Shown here in pieces: positions 1 through 8,136 of a DNA stretch of 64,000 nt. Position 1 is the first letter of the stretch. Each line of letters starts with the position of its first letter. Both the position numbers and the translations under genes were made by a program. The notes below the pieces were generated by a model that saw only the letters and a list, made by a program, of their open reading frames with translations, was not told the DNA's origin and ran no database searches. Source of the DNA: Chitinophagales bacterium (GTDB taxonomy: Bacteria; Bacteroidota; Bacteroidia; Chitinophagales; Chitinophagaceae); the NCBI GenBank assembly GCA_017303395.1, contig JAFLBN010000008.1:124001-188000 (forward strand), read 5' to 3'.

Positions 1-45
1 ATTGCCTTTAGGTGTTAAATCTTTTGTTGTTTTAGTTATTGCCAT
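1..45 (-). CDS. N-terminal fragment of a small protein, probably DUF3098 family
   Basis: Only the first 15 codons lie inside the window, starting at an ATG read leftward from position 45 and giving MAITKTTKDLTPKGN. The start lies 25 bp downstream of the ftsX stop on the same strand. In Bacteroidota ftsX is commonly followed by a small DUF3098 membrane protein and then uppP, so that identity is inferred from context. The visible residues are a polar cytoplasmic tail and decide nothing by themselves. Confidence 0.45.
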   Translation of the reverse strand, partial: MAITKTTKDLTPKGN

Positions 46-70
46 AGCTTACAATATTAGGAAAGAATTT

Positions 71-928
71 TTAATAAAGGTCGTCAACATGCATTTTTAA
101 ATACTTCACTACAGAGCGGTGCGTGCTCAGCAGCGATATCAGTACACCCAGTACTATCATACCGAATATCAGCGTGAACAGCAGCGCTGGCTCACGAAGT
201 GCTTTGATTGGCGGGAACTGGCTCTCAGCAAATGAGATTACCAACCACAGCCCAATAGCAGATATGATACCGCTTATCAAACCATTCAGTACGGCACGTT
301 TATCAAACGGGCGAGAGATGAAGTAGCGTGTAGCGCCCACCATTTGCATAGTCTTAATCAGGAAGCGGTTGCTGAACATGGCAAGGCGCACGGTATTGTC
401 TATCAGTATAGCTACCACTATAAACAGCAGCAGCGATATGCCACCCAGTATTAGTCCTATCTTTCTGAAATTACTGTTGATATTATCTACAATTGTATTC
501 GGATAAGCAACATCGCGCACAATATTGCTCTGCATTGCAAACGCTCTGATTTTTGCCAGGCTGTCCTTGTTTACGTATGCCGAATGCAGATTGAGCGATA
601 TAGATGCATATAGCGGGTTAAAGTCCAGCAGCTCAGAAAAATCTTCACCACCTTCCTCAAAAAACTTTTTCGCAGCTTCTTCTTTGGTAATGATGGTAGC
701 CTTTTTGGTAAAAGGCTGATTGTCCAGAATCATTTTCATTTTCTGGATGTTTTCTGTACGGGTATTATCGTGCAGTATCACATCTACCTGTATATCTTCT
801 TTAAATACACGGCTCAGCGCACGCCCGTTTATCATCAGCCAACCCAGGTTGCCCAGCAGGAATAATACCAGTGAGATACCTATGATGGCATATATATATG
901 ATGGTTTTGCTTTTTTTACGGCAGACAT
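71..928 (-). CDS. ftsX: Cell division protein FtsX
   Basis: A 285-residue inner-membrane protein with the FtsX layout: a short cytoplasmic N-terminus, a first membrane helix near residues 12-33, a large periplasmic domain up to about 155, then three helices (about 156-177, 213-232, 246-266) and a short cytoplasmic tail. The stretch containing MVGATRYFI after the second helix matches the conserved permease loop. FtsX is a non-transporting ABC permease that pairs with the FtsE ATPase and relays division signals to periplasmic cell-wall hydrolases. No ftsE lies next to it, which is common in Bacteroidota. The ATG at 928 leads directly into the expected basic N-terminus. Confidence 0.93.
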   Translation of the reverse strand: MSAVKKAKPSYIYAIIGISLVLFLLGNLGWLMINGRALSRVFKEDIQVDVILHDNTRTENIQKMKMILDNQPFTKKATIITKEEAAKKFFEEGGEDFSELLDFNPLYASISLNLHSAYVNKDSLAKIRAFAMQSNIVRDVAYPNTIVDNINSNFRKIGLILGGISLLLFIVVAILIDNTVRLAMFSNRFLIKTMQMVGATRYFISRPFDKRAVLNGLISGIISAIGLWLVISFAESQFPPIKALREPALLFTLIFGMIVLGVLISLLSTHRSVVKYLKMHVDDLY

Positions 929-945
929 TCAATTTCCTTATCGCT

Positions 946-953
946 CAAAAATA
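946..953 (-). promoter_or_regulatory. Possible -7 box for ftsX
   Basis: Read on the minus strand this is TATTTTTG, a match to the Bacteroidota -7 consensus TAnnTTTG, 17 nt before the ftsX ATG. A clear TTTG at the right upstream distance is not visible, so only half of the promoter is supported. Confidence 0.4.
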
Positions 954-1079
954 TAAAAATAAGGCAGAAAACGGGGTGCAAATACCTATTTTACTATGCA
1001 TTTAACAATTTCATTTATGTCGTTGCGTTATATACCAAACCAACATTTATCTATTTTAGCCAACGAATCAACTTAACAC

Positions 1080-2213
1080 ATGCAGGATTTAACCCATTTC
1101 TTTGCCAACAGGCATTTTATTGAAACCAAACCAACAGGTACTTACCAGTCTATGCAGCTGGGGGCCAACATACAATTTGCTACGCTGGACAATTTTGACT
1201 GGGACGATGCAGAGATAGTGATTATTGGTTGCGGCGAGCAAAGAGGTGAGAATGAAGAACTTGGCTATAGCAACGGGCCCGATGCCATTCGCGAGGAATT
1301 GTATAAAATGTTCTCCTGGCACCCTGCTGTAAAAATTACCGATGCAGGCAATATTCTGGAAGGTGCAGGCCTTGGCGATTCGCGCGCGGCATTGCGTACT
1401 GTATTGCACGAGTTGGAACAAGCAGGTAAAACAGTTATAGTACTCGGCGGTTCTCACGACCTTACGTTGCAGCAATACGAAGCATTCAAGAAGTCTGAAA
1501 AGATGATTAATGCTACGGTGGCAGATATGCTGATAGATCTTGATGAGGAAGAAGCAGTAACATCGCGCAGCTTCCTGATGGATATGCTGACAGGGCAGCC
1601 CAACTTCATAACACACTACAGCCACATTGGTTTCCAGAGCTATTATGCGCACCCGCGTATGCTGGAAACACTAGATAAACTCCGTTTCGATTTCTTCCGC
1701 CTGGGTAAGGTGCGCGAGCATTTTGAAGATGTGGAACCTGTGCTGCGCAACAGCCACATGTTCAGCTTCGATATGTCTGCTATAAGGTATAGCGACGCAC
1801 CTGTAAATGTAAACGGTTCACCGAACGGCTTTACAGGCGATGAGGCTTGCATACTGACGCGCTATGCGGGTATGGGTACCAACCTCAGTTCATTTGGCAT
1901 CTATGGCTACGACCCTAAGCATGATGTACACAATATGACAGCCAAACTCATATCGCAGATGATATGGTATTTTATAGATGGCTATCTGGTGCGCAAGTCT
2001 GAGGCTAAACTGACTGACCACGAAGAGTTTATATCATTCCACGTGGCATTTACCGAAAACGAAACCGTTTTCCTGAAGAGCAAACGTACCAACCGCTGGT
2101 GGATGAAGCTGCCAAACGGTTCTTATGTGCCATGTTCTTACAACGATTATATAGCTGCCAGCAACGACGAAATACCTGAACGTTGGCTGCGCGAACAAGA
2201 ACGCCTTATCTGA
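1080..2213 (+). CDS. Arginase/formimidoylglutamase-fold protein with degenerate metal site
   Basis: A 377-residue cytoplasmic protein of the arginase/agmatinase/formimidoylglutamase superfamily. The family landmarks are present but altered. GGSHD at 123-127 replaces GGDHS and keeps His126. D149-M-L-I-D153 fills the place of the DAHxD motif but lacks its histidine. FSFDMSA at 228-234 replaces SxDxD and keeps Asp231 but has Ser233 instead of the second Asp. The later block around SPNGFTGDEACIL matches a Bacteroidota branch of the family that I recall with similarly altered motifs. Without a full binuclear manganese site, ureohydrolase activity is doubtful. It stands alone, divergent from ftsX across a 151-bp gap. 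Family membership is secure; reaction and substrate are unknown. Confidence 0.82.
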   Translation: MQDLTHFFANRHFIETKPTGTYQSMQLGANIQFATLDNFDWDDAEIVIIGCGEQRGENEELGYSNGPDAIREELYKMFSWHPAVKITDAGNILEGAGLGDSRAALRTVLHELEQAGKTVIVLGGSHDLTLQQYEAFKKSEKMINATVADMLIDLDEEEAVTSRSFLMDMLTGQPNFITHYSHIGFQSYYAHPRMLETLDKLRFDFFRLGKVREHFEDVEPVLRNSHMFSFDMSAIRYSDAPVNVNGSPNGFTGDEACILTRYAGMGTNLSSFGIYGYDPKHDVHNMTAKLISQMIWYFIDGYLVRKSEAKLTDHEEFISFHVAFTENETVFLKSKRTNRWWMKLPNGSYVPCSYNDYIAASNDEIPERWLREQERLI

Positions 2214-2250
2214 TAGTATTTGACACAAATAACGTATTTTTGTATGCAGA

Positions 2251-2278
2251 ACCATCCGCTTAGCGGGTGGTTTTTGTT
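2251..2278 (+). terminator. Intrinsic terminator after the arginase-like gene
   Basis: A 9-bp stem (2251-2259 with 2263-2271, one G-U pair) closes on a TTA loop and is followed by TTTTGTTT. It lies 37 bp past the arginase-like stop and just before hflX, so hflX needs its own promoter or is read through this site. Confidence 0.7.
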
Positions 2279-2287
2279 TCTGACAAG

Positions 2288-3475
2288 ATGATTGAGAATA
2301 AGAACATTATTAAAAACGAGGAGAAGGCTGTACTGGTAGGTTTGGTGCACAAAACACAAACCGAAGTGCAGACGATGGAGTATTTGGCAGAGCTGGCGTT
2401 TCTTGCAGAGACGGCCGGTGCCGAAACTGTGAAGTCTTTTATACAAAAGCTACCGCACCCTGATAGTAAAACCTTTGTTGGTAAAGGTAAAATAGAAGAG
2501 ATACGCGAGTTTGTGAAGGCTAAAGGGGTAAACCTGGTAATATTCGATGACGAGCTTACCGGTTCGCAGATAGGTAATATCACAGATGCTATAGGTGTAA
2601 AAGTGATAGACCGAAGCGATCTTATCCTCGACATATTTGCCCGCCGTGCCAAGACAGCGCAGGCAAAAGTGCAGGTAGAGCTGGCGCAGTATCAATACAT
2701 ATTGCCGCGCCTGCGTGGTATGTGGAAACACCTTGAGCGTCAGGGTGGTGGTATTGGTTCGCGTGGTCCTGGTGAAACGGAGATTGAAACGGATCGTCGT
2801 ATAGTAAAGGATAAAATATCCCTGCTGCGTCGCCGCCTTGCGGAGATAGACAAGCAGGCTGCTACACAAAGGCAGGAACGTGGTACATATATACGCGTAG
2901 CATTGGTGGGCTATACCAACGTAGGTAAAAGCACATTGATGACCTTGCTTACAAAGTCTGAAGTATTTGCAGAAAACAAACTCTTTGCAACGCTCGATAC
3001 GACTACACGTAAAGTGGTATATGAACAAACACCTTTCCTGTTGAGCGATACGGTAGGGTTCATACGCAAACTGCCGCACCATCTGGTAGAAAGCTTTAAG
3101 AGTACGCTGGATGAAGTGCGCGAGGCTGATTGTCTGCTACACGTGGTAGATATTTCTCACCCTGCTTATGAAGACCAGATGGGTGTGGTGAATAAAACCC
3201 TGCAGGATATCAAAGCATTCGATAAGCCAATCGTTACCATCTTCAACAAGATGGACCTGTACGAAGAACGCACCTTTGACGAATGGCTGGATAGCGAAGT
3301 GAAGGAAGACCTGCTGCGCCAATTGAAATCTCGTTGGGAACATGAAACAGGTGGCCGTTGTGTATTTGTATCGGCTACAGAGCGCCGTAATATAGATGCA
3401 CTCCGCCAGAACATACTTGATAAGGTAAAGGAACTATACGCCGAGCGCTATCCATACCTTACACAGTTTTATTAA
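2288..3475 (+). CDS. hflX: Ribosome-associated GTPase HflX
   Basis: A 395-residue GTPase. The N-terminal HflX domain (about 10-180) includes the glycine-rich RGPGETEIETD segment and a coiled helix full of Arg and Lys. The G domain has G1 VGYTNVGKST near 205-214, G3 DTVGF and G4 NKMD. HflX binds the 50S subunit and splits stalled or heat-damaged ribosomes. The frame extends upstream to a GTG at 2267, but that codon lies inside a terminator hairpin, so the ATG at 2288 is chosen. A TATTTTTG box at 2235-2242 could be a promoter, although its transcript would start just before the hairpin. The gene ends at a strong terminator and appears monocistronic. Confidence 0.95.
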   Translation: MIENKNIIKNEEKAVLVGLVHKTQTEVQTMEYLAELAFLAETAGAETVKSFIQKLPHPDSKTFVGKGKIEEIREFVKAKGVNLVIFDDELTGSQIGNITDAIGVKVIDRSDLILDIFARRAKTAQAKVQVELAQYQYILPRLRGMWKHLERQGGGIGSRGPGETEIETDRRIVKDKISLLRRRLAEIDKQAATQRQERGTYIRVALVGYTNVGKSTLMTLLTKSEVFAENKLFATLDTTTRKVVYEQTPFLLSDTVGFIRKLPHHLVESFKSTLDEVREADCLLHVVDISHPAYEDQMGVVNKTLQDIKAFDKPIVTIFNKMDLYEERTFDEWLDSEVKEDLLRQLKSRWEHETGGRCVFVSATERRNIDALRQNILDKVKELYAERYPYLTQFY

Positions 3476-3480
3476 TACAG

Positions 3481-3509
3481 ATACGCTATTGTTTCAATAG
3501 CGTATTTTA
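3481..3509. terminator. Intrinsic terminator after hflX
   Basis: Perfect 11-bp inverted repeat (3481-3491 and 3495-3505) with a TTT loop and a short T-run, six bases after the hflX stop. It separates hflX from the acyltransferase gene. Confidence 0.8.
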
Positions 3510-3518
3510 GTACATAGA

Positions 3519-5462
3519 ATGTCGCTGAAATATCGTCCTGAAATAGATGGCCTGCGTGCCATTGCCGTATTGAGCGTTATCCTGTTTCACCTGCAGGTGG
3601 CAGGTTTTGCAGGCGGTTTTATCGGGGTCGATGTTTTCTTTGTTATCTCTGGGTATCTCATCACAGGCATTATACTGCAAGACTATAATGCAGGGCAATT
3701 CACATTTTCAGATTTCTACAAGCGCCGTATTCGCCGCATCATGCCGCTTACGGTGGTGGTATATGCATGTACATTGCTAGTCAGCTATTTGCTGTTCTTC
3801 AGTGAACAGTATAAAAGCATCAACCATGTGCTGAAAAGCTCCTTACTGTTCGTTTCCAATTTTTTACTCTTAAGAAAGCCAGGGTACTTCGATCCCTCCA
3901 TGCAGGAAAACCCATTCTTGCACACATGGTCGCTTTCGGTAGAGGAGCAGTTTTATATCTTCTTTCCGTTGGGTATTTATCTGCTGTTGCGCTACGTAAA
4001 AGGTGGTTATAAATATGGCTTAGTGGCTATAGCAGTATTGTCTTTCATAGCCAATATCATTATTACTGTACACAATCCGCAAAAGGCTTTCTATTGGCCG
4101 CATACGCGTGCATGGCAATTGATGTGTGGTGCTATCTTGGCAACAGGGTTTATTAAAACTACCTCAAAGCAATGGCTGAATAATCTGTTATCCATTGCAG
4201 GTGTGTTGATGATATTGGCAGGAGTTGCCTTGTTTAGAGAAGGTATCGTATATCCGGGTTGGAATGCTGTGTTGCCTGTTGTTGGTGCATGTTGTATAAT
4301 ATACGGAGCAGCAAGTGGTACGGTAGTGAATAAGTTACTGGCATCCCGCCCCATGGTGTTTGTGGGTAAGATATCCTACTCGCTCTATATGTGGCATTGG
4401 CCTATCTGGGTGTTTGCTTCATTTCTTGTTATAGGTCCACTCAGTTTGGTGCAAAAGGCAATGTTGATAGCAGTTACATTCATCGTTTCTTACACTTCCT
4501 ACAGGTTGGTGGAGCAGCCGTTTCGTTCCCAAAAAGCAGCTGCCTATCCGTTCACCGTATGGGGTATTGCAGGTAGTTCTGTTTTATTGCTGTTGCTGGC
4601 TTTGTTGTTCATCAACAATCACGATGGTATCAGTAGGGCAGAAAAAGCAAACTATGATGCTGCCTTAAACAGTAAGGGAGATAAAATCTGGAAAGAACTG
4701 CACAAGCTCGAAGCCGCTAATAAAAAAGACTTTACACAATTGCAGCCCTACCGCTTGGGTGCCGATACATCTGCGCCGACATTCCTCTTGTGGGGCGATT
4801 CTCATGCCCGTGCGTTGGCGCCCGGTGTAGATGTTGTTGCCAAAGAAAACGGGACAGCTGGTTATGTGTTATGCGCCTCATCTTGCCCGCCGCTTACAGG
4901 TCTCCGTTTTGCAGATGATATAGCGGGACTGCAGGCTTTTAATGAAAACAGTATGCTGTTTATCGAGCGTCATCCTGAAATCAAAACAATCATACTCTGC
5001 GCAAGGTGGACGTCTTACTATACAGATCCTTATATAGTAGCTGATAAACTTGAACAGAGTCTTGCAAAGCCAGAGGAGCAACTTTCACAACAGCGCCTCT
5101 TTTGTATGGGCTTATCCCTTACTATAGAAGGTCTAAAGGCACTGGGGAGAAACGTGATTGTAATAGAGCCATTGCCAGAACTGAAAACTACAGTTAACGA
5201 AATGTTGGTGATACAAAAGCTGTTTGGTACCGGCAGAAAAGCCTTCTCTGAAAGTAACACGTCTTTCTATACATCCAACAACGATTTCCTTACAACTATG
5301 CGGAATCGCTGCAATGGTGTTACATTGCTTAATCTGTCAGGCTATTTGTTTGCCCAAAACCAGTTGGTATCAGATAGCATTGTTCTCTATCGCGATAGAA
5401 ACCATTTGTCAGAAACGGGAGCATATCATGTAGCAGCAGGGCTAACTCCTTACTTGAAGTAG
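3519..5462 (+). CDS. OafA/YrhL-type membrane acyltransferase with C-terminal SGNH domain
   Basis: A 647-residue fusion. Residues 1-370 form the multi-helix acyltransferase-3 domain: EIDGLRAIAV at the start, His24 in LFHL, GVDVFFVISGYLI, the basic RRIRRIMP loop, and HTWSLSVEEQFYIFFP. From about 385 a periplasmic SGNH hydrolase-like domain follows, with block I LLWGDSHARA near 424 and the Asp/His block DRNHLSETGA near 626-635. Such proteins take acyl groups from the cytoplasm and add them to surface polysaccharides such as O-antigen or peptidoglycan. No other polysaccharide genes adjoin it, so the acceptor is unknown. The ATG at 3519 begins the conserved N-terminus; the gene is isolated by the hflX terminator upstream. 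Confidence 0.9.
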   Translation: MSLKYRPEIDGLRAIAVLSVILFHLQVAGFAGGFIGVDVFFVISGYLITGIILQDYNAGQFTFSDFYKRRIRRIMPLTVVVYACTLLVSYLLFFSEQYKSINHVLKSSLLFVSNFLLLRKPGYFDPSMQENPFLHTWSLSVEEQFYIFFPLGIYLLLRYVKGGYKYGLVAIAVLSFIANIIITVHNPQKAFYWPHTRAWQLMCGAILATGFIKTTSKQWLNNLLSIAGVLMILAGVALFREGIVYPGWNAVLPVVGACCIIYGAASGTVVNKLLASRPMVFVGKISYSLYMWHWPIWVFASFLVIGPLSLVQKAMLIAVTFIVSYTSYRLVEQPFRSQKAAAYPFTVWGIAGSSVLLLLLALLFINNHDGISRAEKANYDAALNSKGDKIWKELHKLEAANKKDFTQLQPYRLGADTSAPTFLLWGDSHARALAPGVDVVAKENGTAGYVLCASSCPPLTGLRFADDIAGLQAFNENSMLFIERHPEIKTIILCARWTSYYTDPYIVADKLEQSLAKPEEQLSQQRLFCMGLSLTIEGLKALGRNVIVIEPLPELKTTVNEMLVIQKLFGTGRKAFSESNTSFYTSNNDFLTTMRNRCNGVTLLNLSGYLFAQNQLVSDSIVLYRDRNHLSETGAYHVAAGLTPYLK

Positions 5463-5875
5463 TTACAATTATTTGTTGTAAATTTGCATTATCCTGTTTT
5501 ATAGGTTGTGCTCTTTGACATAAACCCTCCATCGCATTGTGAAGCCATCATATTTTTTTCATTAAGCTATTGTTGTGTGTTTTAGCCAATGGTTAAACAT
5601 TTCGTAACAACGTGAAACAAAAAACACTTATTGAAAAACTGCAACATACTGCAACAATTTCATCAAATGGCATTATCATTCAATCAGTTACAGAGTGTAT
5701 AAAATTTTAAATAGTCTTTGTTGTCATCAATCCGTAACCGTTTGTAACCATTTTAGATAGCACTTTTAATCCTTGTTGTAAAAATTATATATCACAAAAC
5801 TGCTATTCCTTCTCGCAAAAAAATGTTTTAACTTTCTAAGTATCGAGTTTAGAACCCCCTAAAAAAGCGACCTGA
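5463..5875. other. 413-bp AT-rich intergenic region
   Basis: No convincing reading frame is seen on either strand. It holds one plausible rightward promoter: TTG at 5454-5456, 22 bp, then TAAATTTG at 5479-5486. Also visible are a short direct repeat (GCAACA twice at 5641-5656) and two GTAACC copies near 5733-5748. No terminator hairpin or tRNA-like fold was recognised. It may hold an untranslated leader or a small RNA for the gene that follows. Confidence 0.5.
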
Positions 5876-6118
5876 ATGAAGCAGACATCCAGAGAATTGT
5901 TAGTAACTACCAAGGCTGCACGGCATTGGCAAGACGACTTCGACCAACGGGTTGAAGAGCTGATGGCAGTAGTAAACAAGGTAGATACAGACGAGCAGGT
6001 AGAACACGCATCTGAATTGATGGACGTGTATCGCTCTAAGAGCAAAGCCAAAAAGCAGAAAAGAAAAAAGGCCGATCCTGCCGACCGACCTTTTGAGTTT
6101 CTTGTATTTCGTAACTGA
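5876..6118 (+). CDS. Small basic hypothetical protein
   Basis: An 80-residue protein that I do not recognise. It begins with a Thr/Arg/Leu-rich segment, continues as an amphipathic, probably helical region (residues 10-50, with DDFDQRVEELMAVVNKV), and ends in a lysine-rich patch (54-65: KSKAKKQKRKKAD) before a hydrophobic tail. There is no signal peptide or membrane helix. The basic patch would suit nucleic-acid or ribosome contact, but that is inference. The ATG at 5876 follows a long AT-rich leader region. The stop is only 1 bp from the convergent DUF2461 gene. Codon use resembles its neighbours, which supports real coding. Confidence 0.6.
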   Translation: MKQTSRELLVTTKAARHWQDDFDQRVEELMAVVNKVDTDEQVEHASELMDVYRSKSKAKKQKRKKADPADRPFEFLVFRN

Positions 6119-6119
6119 T

Positions 6120-6779
6120 TTAATCCAGCGACCTATTGAGAAAATCTACTAATGGTTTCATTTCTGTAAACAACTTTACCACTTTCGAAACTGCCGTTTT
6201 TGAAGTGTAGTCTGCATCGTCCATAGGGATGCTTACTATAACGCTTTTCATTTTAAGGAATTCTATAGCAGGGTTATCTGCCGTATAGCCTTGTGGAATG
6301 GTCTTCAATGTTTCTCCTTCCCATTTAGTGAACAGCTTTTTGAAGCTGGCTTTGTTGATGATGCCTTGAAACTCCTTGAAGTTATAGTCCAGCTCCTGAC
6401 GCACTTTTTTCAGCACCGGGCCTTCTGGCATCCACATACCTCCTGCCAGGAAAGACTTGCCACCTGGCTGCAAGTGAATGTAATAACCCGCATCGGGCGA
6501 CTTTTTGCCCCCGCGGCTCATATATGCACCAAAATTTGCTTTGTATGGCGACTTGTCTTTGGCAAAACGCACATCCCTGAATATCCGGAAGATGGCATCT
6601 TTGGCTTTGTGTTCTGCAAGTCGTGGTTCCAGCTTGGTCAGTTCGGCATATACAGCCGTTACAAAAGCTTCATAGTCGGCTTTGGCAGCCTCGTATAGTT
6701 TGCGGTTCTTGTCAAACCATTCTTTGTTATTGTTCTTTTCCAGCTTCTTTAGGAAGTCGATAGTGGCTTGTTGCAGCAT
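6120..6779 (-). CDS. DUF2461 family protein (TIGR02453)
   Basis: A 219-residue cytoplasmic protein matching the DUF2461/TIGR02453 family throughout: FLKKLEKNNNKEWFDKNR at 9-26, the KDAIFRIFRDVRFAKDKSPYK block near 60-80, FGAYMSRGGKKSPDAGYYIHL near 83-103, and a weak C-terminus. The family is widespread in bacteria but its biochemical role is not established. The gene converges on the small protein gene at 5876 with a 1-bp gap and is otherwise alone. The start ATG at 6779 fits the family's N-terminus. Confidence 0.9.
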   Translation of the reverse strand: MLQQATIDFLKKLEKNNNKEWFDKNRKLYEAAKADYEAFVTAVYAELTKLEPRLAEHKAKDAIFRIFRDVRFAKDKSPYKANFGAYMSRGGKKSPDAGYYIHLQPGGKSFLAGGMWMPEGPVLKKVRQELDYNFKEFQGIINKASFKKLFTKWEGETLKTIPQGYTADNPAIEFLKMKSVIVSIPMDDADYTSKTAVSKVVKLFTEMKPLVDFLNRSLD

Positions 6780-6905
6780 AGCTGTTCAGATGTTAATATT
6801 TATTGAAATGATGTTAGCCATTACGAATATAAAACATATTGCCATTAGCTTTGAAGCTGCTCTAATAAACCTATGTTAAATGCCCGATAACTGGGGCTGT
6901 TTGCA

Positions 6906-6913
6906 TACCTTTG
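6906..6913 (+). promoter_or_regulatory. -7 box upstream of dxr
   Basis: TACCTTTG matches the TAnnTTTG consensus exactly and lies 38 bp before the dxr ATG. No good TTTG is visible 19-23 bp upstream. Confidence 0.5.
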
Positions 6914-6951
6914 AGCATCTGAAAAATAAACACATTAATATTTAATACATA

Positions 6952-8118
6952 ATGACGCGTTTAGCCATATTAGGTTCAACAGGATCGATAGGTACACAGG
7001 CTTTAGAGGTTGTGGCTGCGCACCCGGAATTGTTTGAGGTAGAGATACTGAGTGCACATAGTAACAGTGCTTTGCTGATAGAGCAGGCACGCAAATTCAA
7101 TCCCAATGCGGTAGTAGTAACACATGAAGAAAGCTACGAAGCAGTAAAATATGCTTTATCAAACCTTCCCATCAAAGTATTCTCCGGTGCCGATGCACTG
7201 AACGATGTAGTACAATGGGACACAGTAGATACGGTGGTGACTGCTATCGTAGGTTTTGCCGGCTTGTCATCTACATTGGCTGCGGTAAACGCAGGCAAGA
7301 CAATAGCATTGGCGAATAAAGAAACATTGGTAGTTGCAGGCGATATCGTAATGAAAGCTGCTGCTGAAAAAGGTGCAAGGATAGTACCTGTAGATAGCGA
7401 ACATTCTGCCATCTTCCAATGTCTGGTAGGCGAAGACTGGAATACGATTGAGAAAGTTATACTCACCGCATCCGGTGGTCCTTTCCTAGGTAAAAAGACC
7501 AACTACCTGCTCAATGTAAAAGCAAGCCACGCACTGCAGCATCCTAACTGGACGATGGGTGCCAAAATAACCATCGACAGTGCAACCCTTATGAACAAAG
7601 GGCTGGAGATGATAGAAGCTAAATGGCTCTTTGGCTTGAAGAACGAGCAGATAGAAGTAGTGGTCCATCCGCAGTCTATTATACACTCACTGGTGCAGTT
7701 TACAGATAGCTCTATCAAGGCACAGCTTGGCTTGCCCGATATGAAGTTGCCTATACAATATGCACTGGGCTTTCCGCGCCGTGTACCAAACACATTCAAG
7801 CGTTTCGACTTCAGGGATTACAGCAAGTTTACTTTTGAACAGCCCGACCTGAAAACATTCCGCAATCTTGCATTGGCTATGGAGGCAATGGAAAAAGGCG
7901 GTAATGTACCTTGTGTAATGAACGCAGCTAACGAGGTGGTGGTACAGTCTTTCCTGAACAACAGGGTGAGCTTTATAGAAATGAGCGATATTATAGAGAA
8001 TGTAATGGGCAAAGTAGCCTTTGTAGGCAATGCTACGCTCGATGATTATCGTCTATCTGATAAAGAAGCACGTGCCGTAGCATCTGAATTGGTAAAACAC
8101 AGCCAACTATCACACTAA
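6952..8118 (+). CDS. dxr: 1-deoxy-D-xylulose 5-phosphate reductoisomerase
   Basis: A 388-residue enzyme of the MEP pathway that converts DXP to methylerythritol 4-phosphate with NADPH, the committed step towards isoprenoid precursors. The N-terminal Rossmann motif is LGSTGSIGTQAL (7-18). Metal and substrate residues sit in ANKETLVVAG, VDSEHSAIFQ and TASGGPF, and the flexible-loop region is HPNWTMGAKITIDSATLMNKGLE. VHPQSIIHS follows in the C-terminal half. Length is typical for the family. The ATG at 6952 is followed at once by the Rossmann strand. The rseP gene starts 18 bp downstream, the usual dxr-rseP neighbourhood. Confidence 0.97.
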   Translation: MTRLAILGSTGSIGTQALEVVAAHPELFEVEILSAHSNSALLIEQARKFNPNAVVVTHEESYEAVKYALSNLPIKVFSGADALNDVVQWDTVDTVVTAIVGFAGLSSTLAAVNAGKTIALANKETLVVAGDIVMKAAAEKGARIVPVDSEHSAIFQCLVGEDWNTIEKVILTASGGPFLGKKTNYLLNVKASHALQHPNWTMGAKITIDSATLMNKGLEMIEAKWLFGLKNEQIEVVVHPQSIIHSLVQFTDSSIKAQLGLPDMKLPIQYALGFPRRVPNTFKRFDFRDYSKFTFEQPDLKTFRNLALAMEAMEKGGNVPCVMNAANEVVVQSFLNNRVSFIEMSDIIENVMGKVAFVGNATLDDYRLSDKEARAVASELVKHSQLSH

Positions 8119-8122
8119 ATAT

Positions 8123-8130
8123 TATTTTTG
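8123..8130 (+). promoter_or_regulatory. -7 box directly before rseP
   Basis: TATTTTTG matches TAnnTTTG and ends 6 nt before the rseP ATG. If used, the transcript would begin at or next to the start codon, giving a leaderless mRNA independent of dxr read-through. Confidence 0.45.
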
Positions 8131-8136
8131 TAAATC

